Assembly (NCBI RefSeq): GCF_004348985.1
Contig: NZ_SMKW01000065.1
Span: 1 to 52,926, forward strand
Length of the DNA: 52,926 nucleotides
Source of the DNA: Saccharopolyspora elongata
GTDB taxonomy: Bacteria; Actinomycetota; Actinomycetes; Mycobacteriales; Pseudonocardiaceae
Direction of reading: 5' to 3'
Shown here: one piece after another, positions 9,046 through 19,600 of the stretch
Layout: each line of letters begins with the position of its first letter
Position numbering within the stretch: position 1 is the first letter of the stretch
Made by a program: the position numbers and the translations under genes
The notes under the pieces: generated by a model
What the model saw: the letters and a program-made list of their open reading frames with translations, nothing else
Databases searched by the model: none
Told to the model about the DNA's origin: nothing

Positions 9046-10619
9046 TGAAGATTTCCTCGACCACGGCACCCAGCGCCGTGCGGCCAGGATCGCAGGAGTC
9101 GCTTGCTGACCTGGTAGCAAGGATTCGTGAAGAAGTTCAGATCGTCGCGACGCCCGACAACGGAATCGGTGCCATCGTCGGCGACCCGCGCGGTCGGCGT
9201 GTGCTGGCCACCTTGCCGCCGCTGTACCCGGAATGGCTGGGTGACCGGTCCTTCAACGAGGTTCATGGCACGCGGTTTCCTTATGTCGCGGGCGAAATGG
9301 CGAACGGGATCGCAACCGCGGAGCTGGTGATCGCCATGGCACGAGCGGACATGCTCGGCTTCTTCGGCGCCGCCGGTATCCCCGTTCCCAAGGTGACGGC
9401 GACGGTGCAGAACCTCCGGAAAGCGTTGCCGGGACGCCAGAACTGGGGAGTGAACCTCATCCACGCACCACAGAATCCGGCGTGGGAGAGGCACCTGGTC
9501 GACATGCTCCTCCGCGAGCAGGTGCCCGCGGTTTCGGCGTCCGCGTTCATGGATCTGACTGCGACCGTGGTCCAGTTGGCAGCATCCGGACTGCGAACAG
9601 ACCGCAGTGGTCGGATCGTCCGCGGGACACGGCTGTTCGCGAAGATTTCCCGCCCAGAGGTCGCGGAGAAGTTCCTCGCGCCGGCACCGCGGCGCCTGCT
9701 GGATGAGCTGGTCCTCAATGGCCGGATCACCGCCGACGAAGCCGAACTCGCCAAGCGCGTCCCCGTGGCCGAGGACATCACCGTGGAAGCGGACAGCGGT
9801 GGGCATACCGACAACCGGCCGCTTACATCGTTGCTGCCCCGGATCATGGAGCTGCGCGATGCGTTGAGCAACCACTTCCGGCATGGGCGCAACGTTCGGA
9901 TCGGGGCTGCGGGTGGCCTCGGCACGCCCCACGGTGTCGCGTCGGCCCTTGCCGCCGGCGCGGCCTACGTGCTGACCGGGTCGGTGAACCAGACCTGCCT
10001 GGAGGCCGGGATCTCGGCGGAAGCGAAGGAAATGCTCGCAGCGGCCGACATCGCGGACGTGATGATGGCACCAGCCTCGGACATGTTCGAGCTCGGTGCC
10101 AAGGTGCAGGTGCTCCGCAAAGGCACCATGTTCGGCCCGCGTGCCAACCAGCTGTACCAGATCTACCGGCAGTATCGGTCGTTCGACGAAATGCCCGACC
10201 GGGAGGCCGAGAAGATCGAACGCACTGTGCTGGGCGCCACGATCGCGGACATCTGGGCGGAGACGCGGCGCTACTGGCTGGAACGAGATCCTGCCGAGCT
10301 TTCTCGCGCCGAGGCCGATCCGAAACACCGCATGGCGCTGGTGTGCCGCTGGTACCTGGGCAGGTCGAGCTGGTGGGCGATCCATGGCGAGACGCCGCGC
10401 CGCGCCGATTACCAGCTCTGGTGCGGGCCGGCAACGGGGGCGTTCAACCGCTGGGTGGCCGGCAGTTTCCTGGCAGATCCGGCGAACCGCGGTGTCGTGC
10501 AGGTAGCCCGCAATCTGCTGGAAGGTGCGGCTGTGGTGACCAGAGCCCACCAACTGCGCACCTACGGGGTGCCGGTGCCCGCGACGGCTTTCCGCTTCAC
10601 GCCGCGCAGGCTGACATGA
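9045..10619 (+). CDS. pfaD: PfaD-type trans-acting enoyl reductase
   Basis: This flavin-dependent (2-nitropropane dioxygenase-fold) protein is of the PfaD family, the stand-alone enoyl reductase of PUFA and some polyketide synthases. Markers are MLGFFGAAG near the N-terminus, the NWGVNLIHAP block, and the flavin phosphate region GAAGGLGTPHGVASALAAGA with VLTGSVNQ. The C-terminal half has the family-specific KVQVLRKGTMFGPRANQLY and the PADYQLWCGP-like QLWCGPATGAFNRW. At 524 residues it is near the usual length. The ATG at 9045 shares one base with the preceding stop (TGATG) and has GGAG six bases upstream. A GTG at 9042 is the alternative start. It should reduce selected enoyl intermediates in each cycle and so fix how many double bonds remain. 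Confidence 0.92.
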   Translation: MKISSTTAPSAVRPGSQESLADLVARIREEVQIVATPDNGIGAIVGDPRGRRVLATLPPLYPEWLGDRSFNEVHGTRFPYVAGEMANGIATAELVIAMARADMLGFFGAAGIPVPKVTATVQNLRKALPGRQNWGVNLIHAPQNPAWERHLVDMLLREQVPAVSASAFMDLTATVVQLAASGLRTDRSGRIVRGTRLFAKISRPEVAEKFLAPAPRRLLDELVLNGRITADEAELAKRVPVAEDITVEADSGGHTDNRPLTSLLPRIMELRDALSNHFRHGRNVRIGAAGGLGTPHGVASALAAGAAYVLTGSVNQTCLEAGISAEAKEMLAAADIADVMMAPASDMFELGAKVQVLRKGTMFGPRANQLYQIYRQYRSFDEMPDREAEKIERTVLGATIADIWAETRRYWLERDPAELSRAEADPKHRMALVCRWYLGRSSWWAIHGETPRRADYQLWCGPATGAFNRWVAGSFLADPANRGVVQVARNLLEGAAVVTRAHQLRTYGVPVPATAFRFTPRRLT

Positions 10620-10679
10620 GAAGCCACTGACTCACGGGTCCTGATCTCGACGACCCCGATGAAACCGAAGGACAAGGCC

Positions 10680-13600
10680 ATGCCCGAGGCGAGAGCGAGA
10701 ACCATGCCGCCGGTCGCGATAGTCGGGGTCAGCGCGCTGCTGCCCGGTTCTTCCGATCCGGGCGGATTTTGGCGCACTGCTGTGGCGGGAGAAGACCAGG
10801 TCACCGACGTGCCCGCCACGCACTGGCTGGTCGAGGACCACTACGACCCGGATCCGGCGGCACCGGACAAGACCTATGCGCATCGCGGCGCGTTCCTCTC
10901 CCCGGTGCCCTTCGACCCGCTCGCTCACGGCATTCCCCCCAAGGTGATTGAAGCCACCGACACCAGTCAACTGCTTGCACTCGTGGCAGCCGAACAACTG
11001 CTCTCCGGTCTTACCGGCTTGTCGGGTGTGGATCGCGAGCGGGTGAGCGTAATCCTCGGTACGTCGTCGCTGGAACTGCTGACCACCATGGGCAGTCGCA
11101 TCCAGCGGCCGGTGTGGCTGAAGGCGTTGCGGGAGAGCGGCATCGACGAAGACCAGGCGCAGGCGATCTGCGACCGAATCGCAGCCAACTACGTCCCGTG
11201 GCAGGAGGCGAGCCTGCCTGGCTTGCTCAGCAACGTCGTGGCCGGGCGGATCGCCAACAGGTTCGACCTGCACGGGAGCAACTACACCACGGACGCCGCG
11301 TGTGCGAGCTCGTTGGCTGCGTTGTCCAGCGGTGCAAACGAACTCGCCACGGGTCAAGCCGACTTGGTGATCACGGGCGGGGTGGACACGCTCAACGATC
11401 CGGTGATGTACACCTGCTTCAGCAAGACACCCGCGCTTTCTCCAACTGGCGATTGCCGTCCCTTCTCGGACCAAGCCGACGGCATGGTTCTCGGGGAAGG
11501 GATTGTCCTGTTCGCGATTCGCCGCCTCGAAGATGCCGAGCGCGACGGCGACCGGATTCACGCGGTCATCCGCGGCATCGGCACCGCCTCGGACGGGCGC
11601 GGCAGCTCCATCTACGCGCCGGTGCCCGAAGGACAGGCCAGGGCGCTGCGCCGGGCCTACGACGCAGCGGGCTACGGTCCGGAAACGGTGGAGCTCGTCG
11701 AGGCGCACGGCACTGGAACCGCCGCCGGGGACGCCGCCGAGTTCGCCGGGCTTCGAGCGGTGTTCGGTGAGGCCGGACGGTCCGACGCCCAGTGGTGCGC
11801 GCTCGGCTCGGTGAAGTCGCAGATCGGCCACACCAAGAACGCGGCGGGCGCTGCCGGCCTGCTCAAGGCCACGCTCGCATTGAGCCAAAAGGTATTGCCG
11901 CCGACGATCAAGGTCGACCGCCCCAATCCGGCACTCGGATTCGCCGACAGCCCGTTCTACCTGAACACCCAGGCGCGTCCGTGGATCAGCGATGGCAGCC
12001 AGCCGCGGCGCGCCGCTGTGTCCAGCTTCGGCTTCGGCGGAACAGATTTTCACATCACCTTGGAGGAGTACCGGCCCTCGCCGGGGTCGGAGAGCCGTGA
12101 GCCCGAGTTGACCAGGGTAGCCTCGTCCGAGCTGGTTCTGTTCTCGGCCGATTCCCCGCAGGCGCTGGTGAGCGCGTGCCGGGCAAGCTCAGGTGTCTCC
12201 CGCCCGCTGGCCACGATCGCGCGGGAGACGCAAGGCACGTTCGACCACACCGCCCAGTCCAAACTGGCAATCGTGGCGACCACCGACGCCGATCTGACCG
12301 CGAAGCTGGCAGAGGCCGCGGACCGCATCGAAGCAAATCCGGAAACGGCGTTGTCCGGCTCGCGAGGTGTCTACTATGCGCCTCGCCGTATCGATCCGGG
12401 CAAGCTGGGACTCCTGTTCTCCGGGCAGGGGAGCCAGTACGTCGGGATGGGCGCGGAGTTGGCGATGCTTCACCCGGCCGCCAGAAGTGCATGGGACTCG
12501 GCCGCTGGAATCTGCTTCGACGGTGTCGCGCTGCACCGCGTGGTGTTCCCGCCTCCCGTCTTCACCGACGACGAGCGGGCTCAGCAAGACCGCCGGCTGA
12601 CCCGCACGGAGTGGGCACAGCCGGCTCTCGCTGTGCAAAGCCTCGCGCTGCTGGAAGTTCTGCGTACCTTGGGCGTCTCGCCGGATGCCGTTGCGGGGCA
12701 CAGCTTCGGAGAGCTGGTTGCGTTGCACGTCGCTGGTTGTTACGACGCCGAGACGCTCATCAGGCTGGCACGTAAGCGCGGAGAACTGATGCGGGACGCC
12801 GCCACTGCACAAGGAGCTATGCTCGCGGTCGCGGGTTCCATCGATGACGTCCGCTCGATCGTTGCAGAACTCGACGACCAGCTGTGGGTCGCCAACCACA
12901 ACGCCCCCAAGCAAGTCGTGGTATCCGGCACCAGCGAGGCAATCGATCGGCTGGTGAATTGGCTTGCCGAAGCTGGCCGAGCCGCCCGGAAACTGAACAC
13001 AGCCGCCGCGTTCCACAGCCCGCTCATGGACACCGCCCGCGCACCGCTGCGGGAGTCCCTCGAGGCTGTGGAACTCCAGCCGCCGCGAATCGACGCGTAC
13101 TCGAACGCGGAAGCCGATCGCTACCCGCCCGACCCGGACGCGATCCGGGACCGCCTCGCCGACCACCTTCAACGGCCGGTCCGGTTCGTCGACCAGATCG
13201 AGAATATGCACGCCAACGGTGTCCGCACGTTCGTCGAGGTCGGTGCGGGAGCGACCCTCACGAGGCTGACCAACGACATCCTGGCCGGACGCGAACACCT
13301 GTCGGTCAGCCTGGATCACGCCCGCACCGACGGGGTCACCGCCCTGCACGAAGGGCTGGCCCAGCTCGCCGTGCGCGGCATCCCCCTGAACTTCGAGGCA
13401 CTGTGGTGCCCGTTCACGCCGATCGAGGAACCCCGAATGGACGAGAAACCCGGCATGACAGTGGACCTGCTCGGTGCGAACTACGGCAAACCGTATCCAC
13501 CGCCCGGCGGTGCCCACGAACTCCCGCGACCCAACCCACCACAGCAAGCCGAAAGCACCCGCCCATTTCCCGAACCCGTGGACGGACCTGTCGTCCACGG

Positions 13601-16600
13601 ACATCGACCTCCCCCCGATTGGATGCCAGGTGAGGGCCAGGGGCACCCTTCACCGAGCAACCTGGTCCGGGGTGGCTCTCACCTCGTTTCGGACCCCTGG
13701 CTGGACGCGTTGCGGGAGACGCAGCGGCAGGCGAGCGAAGCGCATGCCACCTACCAGCGCGTGATGGCCGAGACGCACCTGGCGTTCCTCCGCATGTCCG
13801 AAGCGGCTCTCGGCGGGTTGTCTTCCGGCGGCGTGCCGCAAGCAGCGTCCGGTGGGTTGTCTCCCGCTAGCGTGCCCGAAGCGGCTGCCGTGCAGCCCGC
13901 TGTTGCCCCGTGGGACCATGCCGGCTACGCCCTGCCCCAAGTGTCATCGGCTCCACCGGAACCCGTGGGTGTCCAGGTTCCCGCTTCTGATTCCGTCACG
14001 CCGTCATACGACGCATACCGGGATTCGGTTGAGAACCCGGCTGCCCAGCCGGATTCCAGCGGTGTTGATGTGGCGTTGTTGTTGGAGGTGGTGGCGGAGA
14101 AAACGGGTTATCCGTTGAGCGTGCTGGATGCGGGCATGGAGTTGGAGTCGGATCTGGGCATTGATTCAATCAAGCGGGTGGAGATTCTTTCGGCGGTGCG
14201 GGAGCGGGTTCGGAATCTGGCAGAGGTTGATCCGGCGTTGCTGGGAGCCGCCGGAACGCTCGGCGAGGTGGCTGAACTGCTAGGTGCCGGGGATAGCGGC
14301 GTGGTGAAGGTCGAAGCCGAACCTGCCGCGCCCCAGGAAGTAACATCGAGTTACAACCAAACCGAGTTGACGCGACAGGCCATTTCCACCCGGCGGGCAC
14401 CGGCGGTCGGCTTCGCGCTGCCCGGGTTGATCGGCGCGTCGATAGCGATCACCGAGGACGGAACCGGCGTGGCCGAGCCTCTCGCGGCCGAACTCGTCGA
14501 GCACGGTGTGCGCGCGTTCGTCACCGCAGATGTACCGGCCGACACCGACGGCGTCATCTTCCTCGGGGGCCTGCGCTCCGGCTCGGCAGAGCAGGCCATC
14601 GCGGTCAACCGGGAGGCATTGCGGGTGGCTCGCGCGATGGTCGCTGGTCGTTCGGAAACACCCAGGGTTTTCGTTGCGGTGCAGGACACCGGTGGTGACT
14701 TCGGGCTGTCCGGCTGCGCACCGGAACGTGTGTGGGTCGGCGGGGTCGCGGCGCTGGCGCGTACCGCCGCGAAGGAATGGCCGGGGACGGCGGTCAAAGC
14801 GATCGACTGCGAGCGGGGTGGGCGCAGCGGCGCCGAGCTGGCGCGGGCAATCGCTCTTGAGCTGCTCACCGGTGGTGCGGTGACCGACGTGGGACTGACC
14901 GCTGACGGCGCCCGCACCGTGCTTCACCACGCCGAGGCGCCGTTCGGCGACTCGTGGACCGACGTGATCGGGCCGGATTCTGTGATCGTCATCAGCGGCG
15001 GAGCGCGCGGCGTGACCGCGATGGCGGCGCGAGCCCTCGCCGCCGCACGCAAACCCAAGGTCGTCCTGCTCGGCCGCACGGCCTTGGAGGAAGAGCCGTC
15101 TTACCTCTCTGGCGTGTCCGGCGAGGCAGCTGTGCGGGAGGCGGTGGCCGGGCACCTGCGGACCAGTGGTGAGTCAGCTGCACCGCAGCGGATCAGGTCC
15201 GAAGCCGCCAGAGTGCTTTCGTGCCGCGAAATCCGGGCGACGCTCGACGCGCTGGAATCCTGCGGTTCGCCGGCCCGCTATCTGCCCGTGGATGTCCGCG
15301 ACAGCGCGGCGCTGAGCAAAGCCCTGGCGGGAGTGCGCGCGGAGTGGGGGCCGATCACTGGGCTCGTGCACGGTGCCGGGGTGCTGGCGGACAAGACCAT
15401 CAAGGACAAGACCGACGAACAGCTCGACTACGTCTTCGGCACGAAGGTCGACGGCCTGCGAACCTTGCTCGACGTGACAGCCGAGGACCCCCTTGATCTC
15501 CTCTGCGTGTTCTCCTCGGTCGCAGCCTGCTACGGCAACGCGGGACAGAGCGACTACGCCATGGCCAACGAGGTCATCACCCAGATCGCCGCGGCAGAGC
15601 GCGCGAAACGCCCGGGATGCCTGGTCCGCACCATTGCGTGGGGCCCGTGGGACGGCGGGATGGTGGATGCGTCGCTGGCCGACCGCTTGCGGGCCTCCGG
15701 AGTCCAGCTGATCCCGATCGAAGCAGGGGCGAAAGCCTTCGTCGATGAGGTACTGGGTGCGCGCGAACCTGTGCAGGTCGTGGTTGCCGCGGGCACCTTC
15801 CCGAAAGCCGAGCCCAGTGCAGCCGGAGAGATCGTGGTCACCGACCGGTCGCATCCGTATCTGGCGGACCATTCCGTTGCCGGAACGACGGTGGTGCCGG
15901 TCGCGATGGTGCTGGAGTGGTTCACCGCCGCGGCGCACCTGTCCGGGACGTGTGAAACCGCTGCGCTTCGCGACCTCGACGTACTCCGCAAGATCACCCT
16001 TGACCACTTCGCCGGAGACGGCGATGTCGTGCGCATCACCTGTGCGCCGGGCGGATCCCTGGTCCTGCATGGTACGGGGGAGTTGCCGCATTACCGAGCA
16101 CAACTGGGCTTCCGAGAGACCGCAGTTTCAATTGAAACAACTGAAACTGCGGTCGACGCACCGCGCCGATGGGACGTCCCGGCGGGCCTGGACGCCTTCG
16201 GCGACAGGCCGATCTACGACGGCTACCTGCTGTTTCACGGTCCGGCGTTCCAGGCCCTCCGCGGCGTCGACGGGGTTTCCGCGGCCGGAGCAGTTGGGAC
16301 GGTTGTCGGCGCGCGTGCGCTGGGCTGGCCGGATGAGCACCGTCACACCGACCCGGCGGCGGTGGACGGCGGTATCCAGTTGGCGACTTTGTGGGCTGAG
16401 CGGGCACTGGGGACCGCCGCGCTACCCATGGGCGTCGGCGAATTCCGGCTGCATCGTCCGGGAATGCTGGATGGTGCGGGCACGAGCATCATCCGAGCGG
16501 GAGAGGTGCACAGCGCTCATGCTGAGTGCGATCTCCAGCTCTGCGCCGCCGATGGCACACCCGTCGCCGAGCTTCACCGGCTTCGCTTGGTGGCCCGCCC

Positions 16601-16625
16601 CGATGGCGCCCCGAGCGGGAGGTGA
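10680..16625 (+). CDS. pfaA: PfaA-type PUFA synthase subunit: KS-AT-ACP-KR-DH
   Basis: A 1981-residue iterative synthase. The ketosynthase has active Cys C208 in DAACASS, plus EAHGTGT and GHTKNAAG. The acyltransferase has S675 in GHSFGE. An Ala/Gly-rich linker precedes one carrier domain with S1163 in LGIDSIKRVEIL, the PfaA-type signature. Then come a ketoreductase (SGGARGV near 1438, Tyr in SDYAMAN) and a C-terminal double-hotdog dehydratase (HPYLADHSVAGTTVVP near 1726). True PUFA synthases carry several tandem ACPs, so the single one here stands out. The start at 10680 has AAGGA seven bases upstream. An ATG at 10659 is possible but lacks a clear ribosome site. A 13-bp palindrome lies in frame inside the dehydratase region. 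Confidence 0.92.
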   Translation: MPEARARTMPPVAIVGVSALLPGSSDPGGFWRTAVAGEDQVTDVPATHWLVEDHYDPDPAAPDKTYAHRGAFLSPVPFDPLAHGIPPKVIEATDTSQLLALVAAEQLLSGLTGLSGVDRERVSVILGTSSLELLTTMGSRIQRPVWLKALRESGIDEDQAQAICDRIAANYVPWQEASLPGLLSNVVAGRIANRFDLHGSNYTTDAACASSLAALSSGANELATGQADLVITGGVDTLNDPVMYTCFSKTPALSPTGDCRPFSDQADGMVLGEGIVLFAIRRLEDAERDGDRIHAVIRGIGTASDGRGSSIYAPVPEGQARALRRAYDAAGYGPETVELVEAHGTGTAAGDAAEFAGLRAVFGEAGRSDAQWCALGSVKSQIGHTKNAAGAAGLLKATLALSQKVLPPTIKVDRPNPALGFADSPFYLNTQARPWISDGSQPRRAAVSSFGFGGTDFHITLEEYRPSPGSESREPELTRVASSELVLFSADSPQALVSACRASSGVSRPLATIARETQGTFDHTAQSKLAIVATTDADLTAKLAEAADRIEANPETALSGSRGVYYAPRRIDPGKLGLLFSGQGSQYVGMGAELAMLHPAARSAWDSAAGICFDGVALHRVVFPPPVFTDDERAQQDRRLTRTEWAQPALAVQSLALLEVLRTLGVSPDAVAGHSFGELVALHVAGCYDAETLIRLARKRGELMRDAATAQGAMLAVAGSIDDVRSIVAELDDQLWVANHNAPKQVVVSGTSEAIDRLVNWLAEAGRAARKLNTAAAFHSPLMDTARAPLRESLEAVELQPPRIDAYSNAEADRYPPDPDAIRDRLADHLQRPVRFVDQIENMHANGVRTFVEVGAGATLTRLTNDILAGREHLSVSLDHARTDGVTALHEGLAQLAVRGIPLNFEALWCPFTPIEEPRMDEKPGMTVDLLGANYGKPYPPPGGAHELPRPNPPQQAESTRPFPEPVDGPVVHGHRPPPDWMPGEGQGHPSPSNLVRGGSHLVSDPWLDALRETQRQASEAHATYQRVMAETHLAFLRMSEAALGGLSSGGVPQAASGGLSPASVPEAAAVQPAVAPWDHAGYALPQVSSAPPEPVGVQVPASDSVTPSYDAYRDSVENPAAQPDSSGVDVALLLEVVAEKTGYPLSVLDAGMELESDLGIDSIKRVEILSAVRERVRNLAEVDPALLGAAGTLGEVAELLGAGDSGVVKVEAEPAAPQEVTSSYNQTELTRQAISTRRAPAVGFALPGLIGASIAITEDGTGVAEPLAAELVEHGVRAFVTADVPADTDGVIFLGGLRSGSAEQAIAVNREALRVARAMVAGRSETPRVFVAVQDTGGDFGLSGCAPERVWVGGVAALARTAAKEWPGTAVKAIDCERGGRSGAELARAIALELLTGGAVTDVGLTADGARTVLHHAEAPFGDSWTDVIGPDSVIVISGGARGVTAMAARALAAARKPKVVLLGRTALEEEPSYLSGVSGEAAVREAVAGHLRTSGESAAPQRIRSEAARVLSCREIRATLDALESCGSPARYLPVDVRDSAALSKALAGVRAEWGPITGLVHGAGVLADKTIKDKTDEQLDYVFGTKVDGLRTLLDVTAEDPLDLLCVFSSVAACYGNAGQSDYAMANEVITQIAAAERAKRPGCLVRTIAWGPWDGGMVDASLADRLRASGVQLIPIEAGAKAFVDEVLGAREPVQVVVAAGTFPKAEPSAAGEIVVTDRSHPYLADHSVAGTTVVPVAMVLEWFTAAAHLSGTCETAALRDLDVLRKITLDHFAGDGDVVRITCAPGGSLVLHGTGELPHYRAQLGFRETAVSIETTETAVDAPRRWDVPAGLDAFGDRPIYDGYLLFHGPAFQALRGVDGVSAAGAVGTVVGARALGWPDEHRHTDPAAVDGGIQLATLWAERALGTAALPMGVGEFRLHRPGMLDGAGTSIIRAGEVHSAHAECDLQLCAADGTPVAELHRLRLVARPDGAPSGR
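16118..16154. repeat. In-frame palindrome inside the PfaA dehydratase region
   Basis: Perfect 13-bp arms GACCGCAGTTTCA and TGAAACTGCGGTC surround an 11-base loop. It translates to low-complexity TAVSIETTETAV between the two hotdog halves and keeps the frame. Its core resembles the palindrome at 18716-18759, so both look like copies of one small repeat family. Confidence 0.8.
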
Positions 16626-16630
16626 CGGGC

Positions 16631-19600
16631 GTGTTCGAGCCGATAGCCATCGTTGGTCGTGGGTGCGTACTACCGGGCGCACTTGACCCGGATGCGTTCT
16701 GGGACAACATCATCGAAGGCCATGTCAGCCTCACCAGGGTTCCCGAAGGCCGCTGGAGACTGCCCGCCGGCGACGTGCCGCTTGACATCCGCAGCGACGT
16801 CGGCGGTTATGTCTCCGGCTTCGCCGATGTCTTCGATCCTGATGGTTTGCAGGTCGATGCCGCGCGGATCGACGTGCTGGACGAGTCGTATCGCTGGGTA
16901 CTGCACGGTGCACGTCAAGCACTGGGGGAAGCAGGCATCAACCAGCCCCACGAACGCGCCGGACTGGTGCTCGGCAATCTGTCGCTGCCTACGGATGGCA
17001 TGGTGCGTTTTGCCGAGAGCGTGTGGTTGTCCGACCAGACGCCTGCTGTCCGGGCGGTTTTGTCCGGCCTGCTCGATGGGCCCGAGCCCAGCGCGCTGAA
17101 CCGGTTTTCCTCCGGTATCCCGGCGCATTTCGCGGCGGCCGCGCTCGGCTTGGGTGCGGGCGCGTTCGCGTTGGACGCGGCGTGCGCATCGTCGCTCTAC
17201 GCGATGAAGTTGGCGTGCGATCGCCTGCACGATGGCACGGCGGATCTCATGGTGGCGGGCGCGGTCAACCGGACCGACGATCTCGCGATCCACCAGGCGT
17301 TCAGTGCGCTGTCCGCGCTGAGCCCCACTGGACGCAGCCGTCCCTTCCACCGCGACGCCGACGGCCTGGTCCCGGCCGAAGGTGCGGCCTTCGTCGCCCT
17401 GATGAGGTTGTCCGACGCACTCGCCGCGGGCGTTCGGATTCGTGGCGTGATTCGCGGGGTCGGACTGTCCAACGACGGACGGTCGAAAGGCATCCTGGTG
17501 CCCACCGAGGAGGGCCAGGTTCGCGCGCTCCAGCAGGCCTATACCGACGCTGAGATCTCGCCCGAGTCGGTGTCGCTTCTCGAGTGCCACGCGACCGGCA
17601 CCAGCCTCGGCGATGCGGTCGAGGTTCGCAGCACATCGCGGGCCTTCGCCGGGGCGCGGGATCTGCCGATCGGTTCGGCGAAGTCGAACACCGGCCACCT
17701 CATCACGGCCGCGGGAGCCGCCGGTGTGCTGAAGGTGCTTGCCGCGATGGACGCCGGCATTCGCCCTCCAACGCTCGGAGCCGACGAGCCGATCGAGGCG
17801 CTGCGCGACACCCCATTGCGCCTGCTGCACGAAGCCGAAGCATGGGAAGGCCACCGCCGCGCCGGGATCAGCGCGTTCGGCTTCGGCGGCAACAATGCCC
17901 ACCTGGTCCTCGAACAATGGACAGGTGACAACGTGGTCGTAAGTGCGAAAACCGCCCCCCACCGGTCTTCGCACTCACGACCCGATGAGGTCGCGATCGT
18001 GGGTATCGGCGCGCGAGTCGCCGACTGCGCGGACTCCGACGAGTTCCGCGATGCGCTACTGCGTGGAACCCCCCGCCTGGGCCGTGCCGTCGACTACGCG
18101 GTCGCTGTCCCGGAACTTCGCGTGCCACCGGCGGACCTGCAGAAGTCGCTGGGCCAGCAGGTGTCGATTCTGGAGGCCGCCCGCGAGGCGGTGCGCGATG
18201 TCAGTCTGGTTCGTGATCGGACGATGGTGCTGATCGGCATGGGTTGCGATGTCGAGGTGGCCCGCTATCCGACCCGCACACGCGTGGCGAGCAACCTCGG
18301 CGAATCGGAGCAGCGCGAGCAGTATCCGAACGCTTTCGCGCCGGTCCTCGACGCTCCCGCGGTCGTCGGCACGATGCCGAACGCCGTGGCGAACCGGATC
18401 AATGCCCAGTTGGACTTGGCCGGGCCGAGCTTCACCGTCTCGGCGGAGGAAGCATCCGGTTTGGTGGCGCTCGAAATCGGCGAGCGAGCCTTGCGCTCGC
18501 GGGAGGCCGATGCGGTGTTGGTCGGTGCCGTCGACCTCTCCCACGAGCAGGTGCACCGCAAAGCCCTCGCAGACCTGAACATCGACGTTCCACCCGGCGA
18601 TGCGGCCGTCGTGCTGATCCTCAAACGCCTAGACGACGCGCGCCGGGACGGCGACGACGTACTCGCCGTCCTCACCGACCCCCAACCGGACGTTGGCCTC
18701 GTCGTGGGTGACGGTGCAATTTCAATGGAAATTAGGGATCCGATTTCCATTGAAATTGCGAACCAGCAGAATCAGGTGGCTCATAGCTCCAGAGAAACCT
18801 TCGACCCCGCCGAGATTTTCGGGGTGCCGCATGCAGCCAAGGGGCTGCTTGCCGTGGCGTGCGCCGCCGTGGCCGTGCGGCATGGGGCGATACCGCGTGT
18901 CGACCGGCCGGCCGATCCGTCCGTTGACCGTCGGAGCGCGGCTGTGGCGGTGTCGACGCTGGGGGCGCGGGAGCGACATCTCGGACTCCGGGCTGACTCC
19001 GTGGATTCGTGGATCGCCGATGGTGCTGGCAGATTGCACGTGTTTTCCGGCGCCGATGCAGCTACTGCCCTCGCTGCCGCGCGGGCAGGCCGGGAAACCG
19101 ACACGGGACCGGCGCGACTGGTCGTCCGGGCAGCCGACCATACTCAGCTAAACGATCGGATCGGGGCCGCCGAACGTTGGCTGGCCGGGCAGGGCCTCCA
19201 GCCGGAAGGGGTGGCGTTCCGGCCCAAACCCATTTTGGGCGAAACAGCATTCGTGTTCTCCAATGGTTCAGCCAGCTACCCGCGGATGGGGCGAGAGGTC
19301 ATGCTCGCGCTGCCGGATATCCGGCAACGAGTTGAACAGCGTTGTGGCTCGCTGACCGAACTGATCGGATGGGCGTTTGCCGGGACGGCACCTCGCGCGT
19401 TGGACCAGATTTGGGGTGCCTCAGTACTCGGTCAGCTGCACACGGAGATCACGCGGGGCTTGCTCGGCGTGAAACCCACCGCGATCATCGGCTATTCCTC
19501 GGGGGAATCCAGCGCCTTGGTCGCGATGGGCGCATGGCGCGACGTACCGCGGCTGGTTGCGGAGGTCGAGGACTCCGTGGTGTTGACCAGCGCGCTCGCC

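Noticed and set aside
8799..10553. 584-codon minus-strand frame opposite pfaD
   Set aside because: Antisense to a clear PfaD gene, no domain seen, no ribosome site.
10632..12053. Long minus-strand open frame opposite pfaA (also 12189-13646)
   Set aside because: Composition is Arg/Gly/His-rich with no family motif, and it lies exactly opposite the ketosynthase and acyltransferase domains. It is a GC-bias shadow.
13790..13880. Short direct repeats (GGTTGTCT-type) in the pfaA linker
   Set aside because: Two imperfect copies encoding an Ala/Gly/Ser linker; ordinary low-complexity linker drift rather than a repeat array or CRISPR.
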